A DNA stretch of 64,000 nucleotides. It comes from Siphonodentalium dalli (Eukaryota > Mollusca > Scaphopoda > Gadilida > Siphonodentaliidae). Each line of letters opens with the position of its first letter. The stretch's first letter is position 1. Where the stretch lies: the NCBI GenBank assembly GCA_032622095.1, contig CP136065.1, positions 242,957,530 to 243,021,529 on the forward strand, given 5' to 3'. Below are positions 61,666-64,000 of the stretch, one piece after another. The position numbers were made by a program, and so were the translations under genes. The notes under the pieces were generated by a model. The model had not been told where the DNA came from. It searched no databases and was given only the letters and a program-made list of their open reading frames with translations.

Positions 61666-62555
61666 TGCAGGTAGACATCCGGTCCCCTCTTGTGTGCTTG
61701 CATGTCTGGAAACTGTGCTAGAATTCTATTTTTCAATTCTGTGCTGTGTATACGACCAGCGACACTTACTCCAAGCTGCTCCAAACGTGCAAGGTACATT
61801 TTGACAAGGTCAGCTAGTTTTAGCACTAGAGGCTGATCACTGCCGCAGTCTTCTCTGCCTTCAGTTATATAAGAGACCAACCCAGCATGCACAATACCAT
61901 GAATTTGTCTCTCTCCTTCATAATTGACATCTGGCATAACTGCTTTATCTGCCTTTTTGTACAAGGTGCTGAGGCAGTTGATATGGTAGAGTGCATCTTG
62001 CGCCACCATATCTCCTGAACTGAGTTTCCCTAGCAACAGCGTATCTTCTAGAATCCGAGCACAGTTTCTAACTCGTTGGTCCAAACCGAATGTCGATACT
62101 TTACGCATTCCTCCCTTGTCTACACCAGTACCACAGAAGAAACATATATGTACATCATCTGATCCCATGACCGATGAGTCACAACTGCGTCTTGTGGCTT
62201 TGTTGGTATTCAGATCATCATCATCATTGGATTGTCTCTTGCGTGCTCGTTGCAATTTAGTATTTTTGAAGCGATCGTTACAGTTTTTGTGCCATTTTGC
62301 TTGATGCTCTTTGAAGATATCTGTCAATGAACTGTCTGCTGCTAACTTCAATAACGTTTCTGGTACCAGTATTGAATCCGATGTGCAACTAAGTTGCTGG
62401 AAACCTTCTATACTTTTGTCAAAAGTCTCGTACCCAACACCGATATCTACATCTGATCGCTTGCTGTTCGCTGGACATTGAAGCTTTTCATTTGTCATTA
62501 GTTGACACACAACACACTTTTCCCAGTCAAACTGGTCCGACGAATCACTTGCCAT
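61638..62555 (-). pseudogene. E1 protein N-terminus: two CxxC/HxxC zinc-binding units
   Basis: 305 codons from a good Met at 62555, about 80 bp inside the right TIR. Unit 1 has C14-x2-C17 (CVVC) and H89-x2-C92 (WHKNC). Unit 2 has C138-x2-C141 (CFFCG) and H191-x2-C194 (YHINC). Between them is a basic/acidic linker (KRQSNDDDDLN). A paired CxxC...HxxC arrangement suggests zinc-stabilised DNA-binding modules. The frame runs off at 61638 because of an indel near 61665. Confidence 0.8.
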
Positions 62556-62634
62556 ACTCGTATTTCAAAGTCCTGAAAGATACAAAAGAAAAAGTTGATT
62601 AGCTCATGTTGAACAACTTTTTGGGTGTGTAACG

Positions 62635-62953
62635 AATGGCGGCCATCTTGAAAATGCCGGCCATCTTGGATTTTAAAGTGTCAATCGATTACCCGTGGTA
62701 GAGTTCCTCTTCCCACATAAAATACATCACAGCTCATGGCTGTAATACGAAACACACAAGTTGTACAGTAATTCATAAGAAAATTCTTATGTAGTGGCGG
62801 CCATCTTGAAATTGGCGGCCATATTGGATTTTTTTCAAGTGGCCCCATAGCTAATTTTTTTCACTAAGTCAAACTCTATCATTGGTGAAAATTTCATGCT
62901 TGTGGCCAAAAACCCACAATTCACCCCAAAATATTCACCAAACTGCCTTACTA
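62635..62953. repeat. Right terminal inverted repeat of E1
   Basis: Complement of 58071-58378 with small indels (an extra 'ttttggggtg'-type block near the end) and scattered substitutions. It holds the same CTTGAA/TTCAAG plus GGCCGCC motif pairs. Confidence 0.9.
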
Positions 62954-62956
62954 CAT

Positions 62957-63287
62957 ACAATAGTATAAGTTGAGACTTTCAGTACCGGTACCGGTACCAC
63001 ACACAGAACCGCCCCAATACCGATAAGTCTGGAACAGTCGGTACTGTGAGAAGCCTGATCGTAAGTATCACACCCTGCAGGTAGATAGATAGCTGCGTCC
63101 CGCCTAATTCGGAATTTAAAAGGGTTAATATATCCACGTAAGCCGTAGCTAGCAACTTGCCTGATGCAGAGGGGTGTTCACTGCAGATAGACAGATTTAT
63201 TGACAGATACGCCCACTCGAGGCCGATGTCAAAGCAATTACATAAATAAAATGTGATTATAATTATAGCAACATAAAATTATTAATT
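62957..63287. other. Spacer between E1 and LINE fragment
   Basis: Contains a short ggtaccggtaccggtacc-like tract near 62985. Nothing else recognised. Confidence 0.4.
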
Positions 63288-63898
63288 TCAAATGTTTGGT
63301 GATTTATACCGTTTATGTAGAAAGAGTTGGACCATGTTGCAGATGATATTGCATGTTTTGGGTTCATCATTTCTCAAGATGATTAAGAATTTATGTTGGT
63401 CAGCCATATTATTAAAGGTCTGAATATTGTCGCTTATTTTCGCAAATAAACGTTTTCTTAGATTTATATAAATGGGGCATTGCCCAATGAAGTGTTCTTC
63501 GGTTTCTACCTCCATTCCACAATGTTTGCAAATTCTCTCATCAGCGGGGACTTTAGGTTGTTTGTGTCTGGCTTACTCAATTTCTAAACTTTGTTTTTAT
63601 GTGTAACCAATCAGGTAAGTGGGTGTCAGACCAGGTAACACGAGTTCCAGGGTAAGCAACACCAAACCTAGCACACCAGAATGACAGAAAACAAGTCAAA
63701 GTGAAGCACTGGCAGGTAGACCATAAATGGCCTATTTGTTAGTCAACATAGGTTTTAGTAAGACTTTAGCGGGGACTTTAGGTTGTTTGTGTCTGGCTTA
63801 CTCAATTTCTAAACTTTGGCTGCTGATCCGAAGCTTTGTGAAAGACAATCTAACGGCGAAATTTTTTAACGAGGTTCAAATATGGTTCTGTCTGGTAT
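63288..63898 (-). pseudogene. LINE (non-LTR retrotransposon) C-terminal fragment
   Basis: The upstream piece (63768-63898) reads YQTEPYLNLVKNFAVRLSFT, KLRISSQSLEIE. The downstream piece (63288-63593) reads ARHKQPKVPADERICKHCGM, ETEEHFIGQCPIYINLRKRL and ends YKSPNI. ICxxC...HFxxxCPxYxxxR is the Cys/His module after the reverse transcriptase in CR1/Jockey-like LINEs (family knowledge). A stop (TAA) follows SLEIE. The two pieces are offset by 225 bp because a 51-bp segment is present twice (63543-63593 and 63768-63818). A decayed, 5'-truncated insertion. Confidence 0.75.
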
Positions 63899-64000
63899 TT
63901 TATTATCGCAACTTGTTTTTACCTGATGGTTTATCGTCGATGAATATATCTCGTCTGAAACAGCATACATGATCAATTTGTACGTTATCACATGTTTTGC

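Larger units (their letters stand above)
58071..62953 (-). mobile_element. DNA transposon E1 encoding a CXC-domain transposase-like protein, TSD CAT
   Basis: 4883 bp with terminal inverted repeats of about 310 bp: left 58071-58378 begins TAGTCAGGCAGTTTGGTG; right 62635-62953 begins TAGTAAGGCAGTTTGGTG when read inward. CAT flanks both ends (58068-58070 and 62954-62956). The TIRs match over nearly their whole length, including 'cacaagcatgaaattttcac' and 'ggaagaggaactctaccac'-type blocks. The internal gene is on the minus strand, starts about 80 bp inside the right TIR and ends about 120 bp before the left TIR. The superfamily is unproven; Academ-like is my best guess (see findings). Confidence 0.9.

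Overview
The window looks like intergenic and intronic DNA from a metazoan, most likely a lophotrochozoan such as a bivalve mollusc. This is inferred from the AT-rich composition, GT-AG introns of several kb, an astacin gene with a short Cys-rich tail, dense MITEs and minisatellites, and a CXC-domain transposon protein of a kind I associate with molluscs and cnidarians. There is no bacterial or organellar gene organisation. Most short open frames lie inside repeats and are not genes.

Genes. One host gene can be assembled: a minus-strand astacin-type zinc metalloprotease from about 22.44 kb down to 10.67 kb. Its five exons have compatible splice phases and cover nearly all of the catalytic domain plus a Cys-rich C-terminal tail and stop codon. 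The signal/propeptide exons were not found, and the zinc-site exon carries one extra T that breaks the frame. The other substantial coding region (58.50-62.56 kb, minus) belongs to a transposon. It encodes a two-unit CxxC/HxxC zinc-binding N-terminus, a large transposase-like middle and a C-terminal tesmin/TSO1-type CXC domain, and it is broken by several frameshifts, two nonsense codons and an apparent internal deletion. A minus-strand LINE 3' fragment lies at 63.29-63.90 kb.

Mobile DNA, left to right. 0-4.3 kb: divergent repeats and a 41-bp minisatellite. 4.34-10.5 kb: three tandem 2.1-kb units, each holding a foldback element into which a TTAA-flanked (piggyBac-like) MITE with two 69-bp palindromes is nested. 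10.7-22.4 kb: the astacin gene, with repeats in its introns. 23.8-29.8 kb: a 1.1-kb minisatellite, hairpins and a second MITE type carrying the same palindromes. 33.6-41.3 kb: two large inverted-repeat elements. 41.6-49.4 kb: MITEs, a 257-bp duplication and a 30-bp minisatellite open in several frames. 49.6-54.0 kb: a 4.4-kb foldback element with 1.3-kb arms. 58.07-62.95 kb: the protein-coding transposon with about 310-bp terminal inverted repeats.

Main discovery. Four large elements (33589-36006, 37057-41278, 49617-53982, 58071-62953) share the same end architecture: inverted termini beginning TAGTC or TAGAC and a 3-bp target duplication (CAA, TAC, ATA, CAT). Three have no recognised coding capacity. 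The fourth carries the CXC/zinc-finger transposase-like gene. The simplest reading is one transposon system: a decayed autonomous copy plus non-autonomous foldback derivatives that differ completely inside. Recurrent CTTGAA and AAGATGGCNGCC motifs near their ends are candidate recognition sites.
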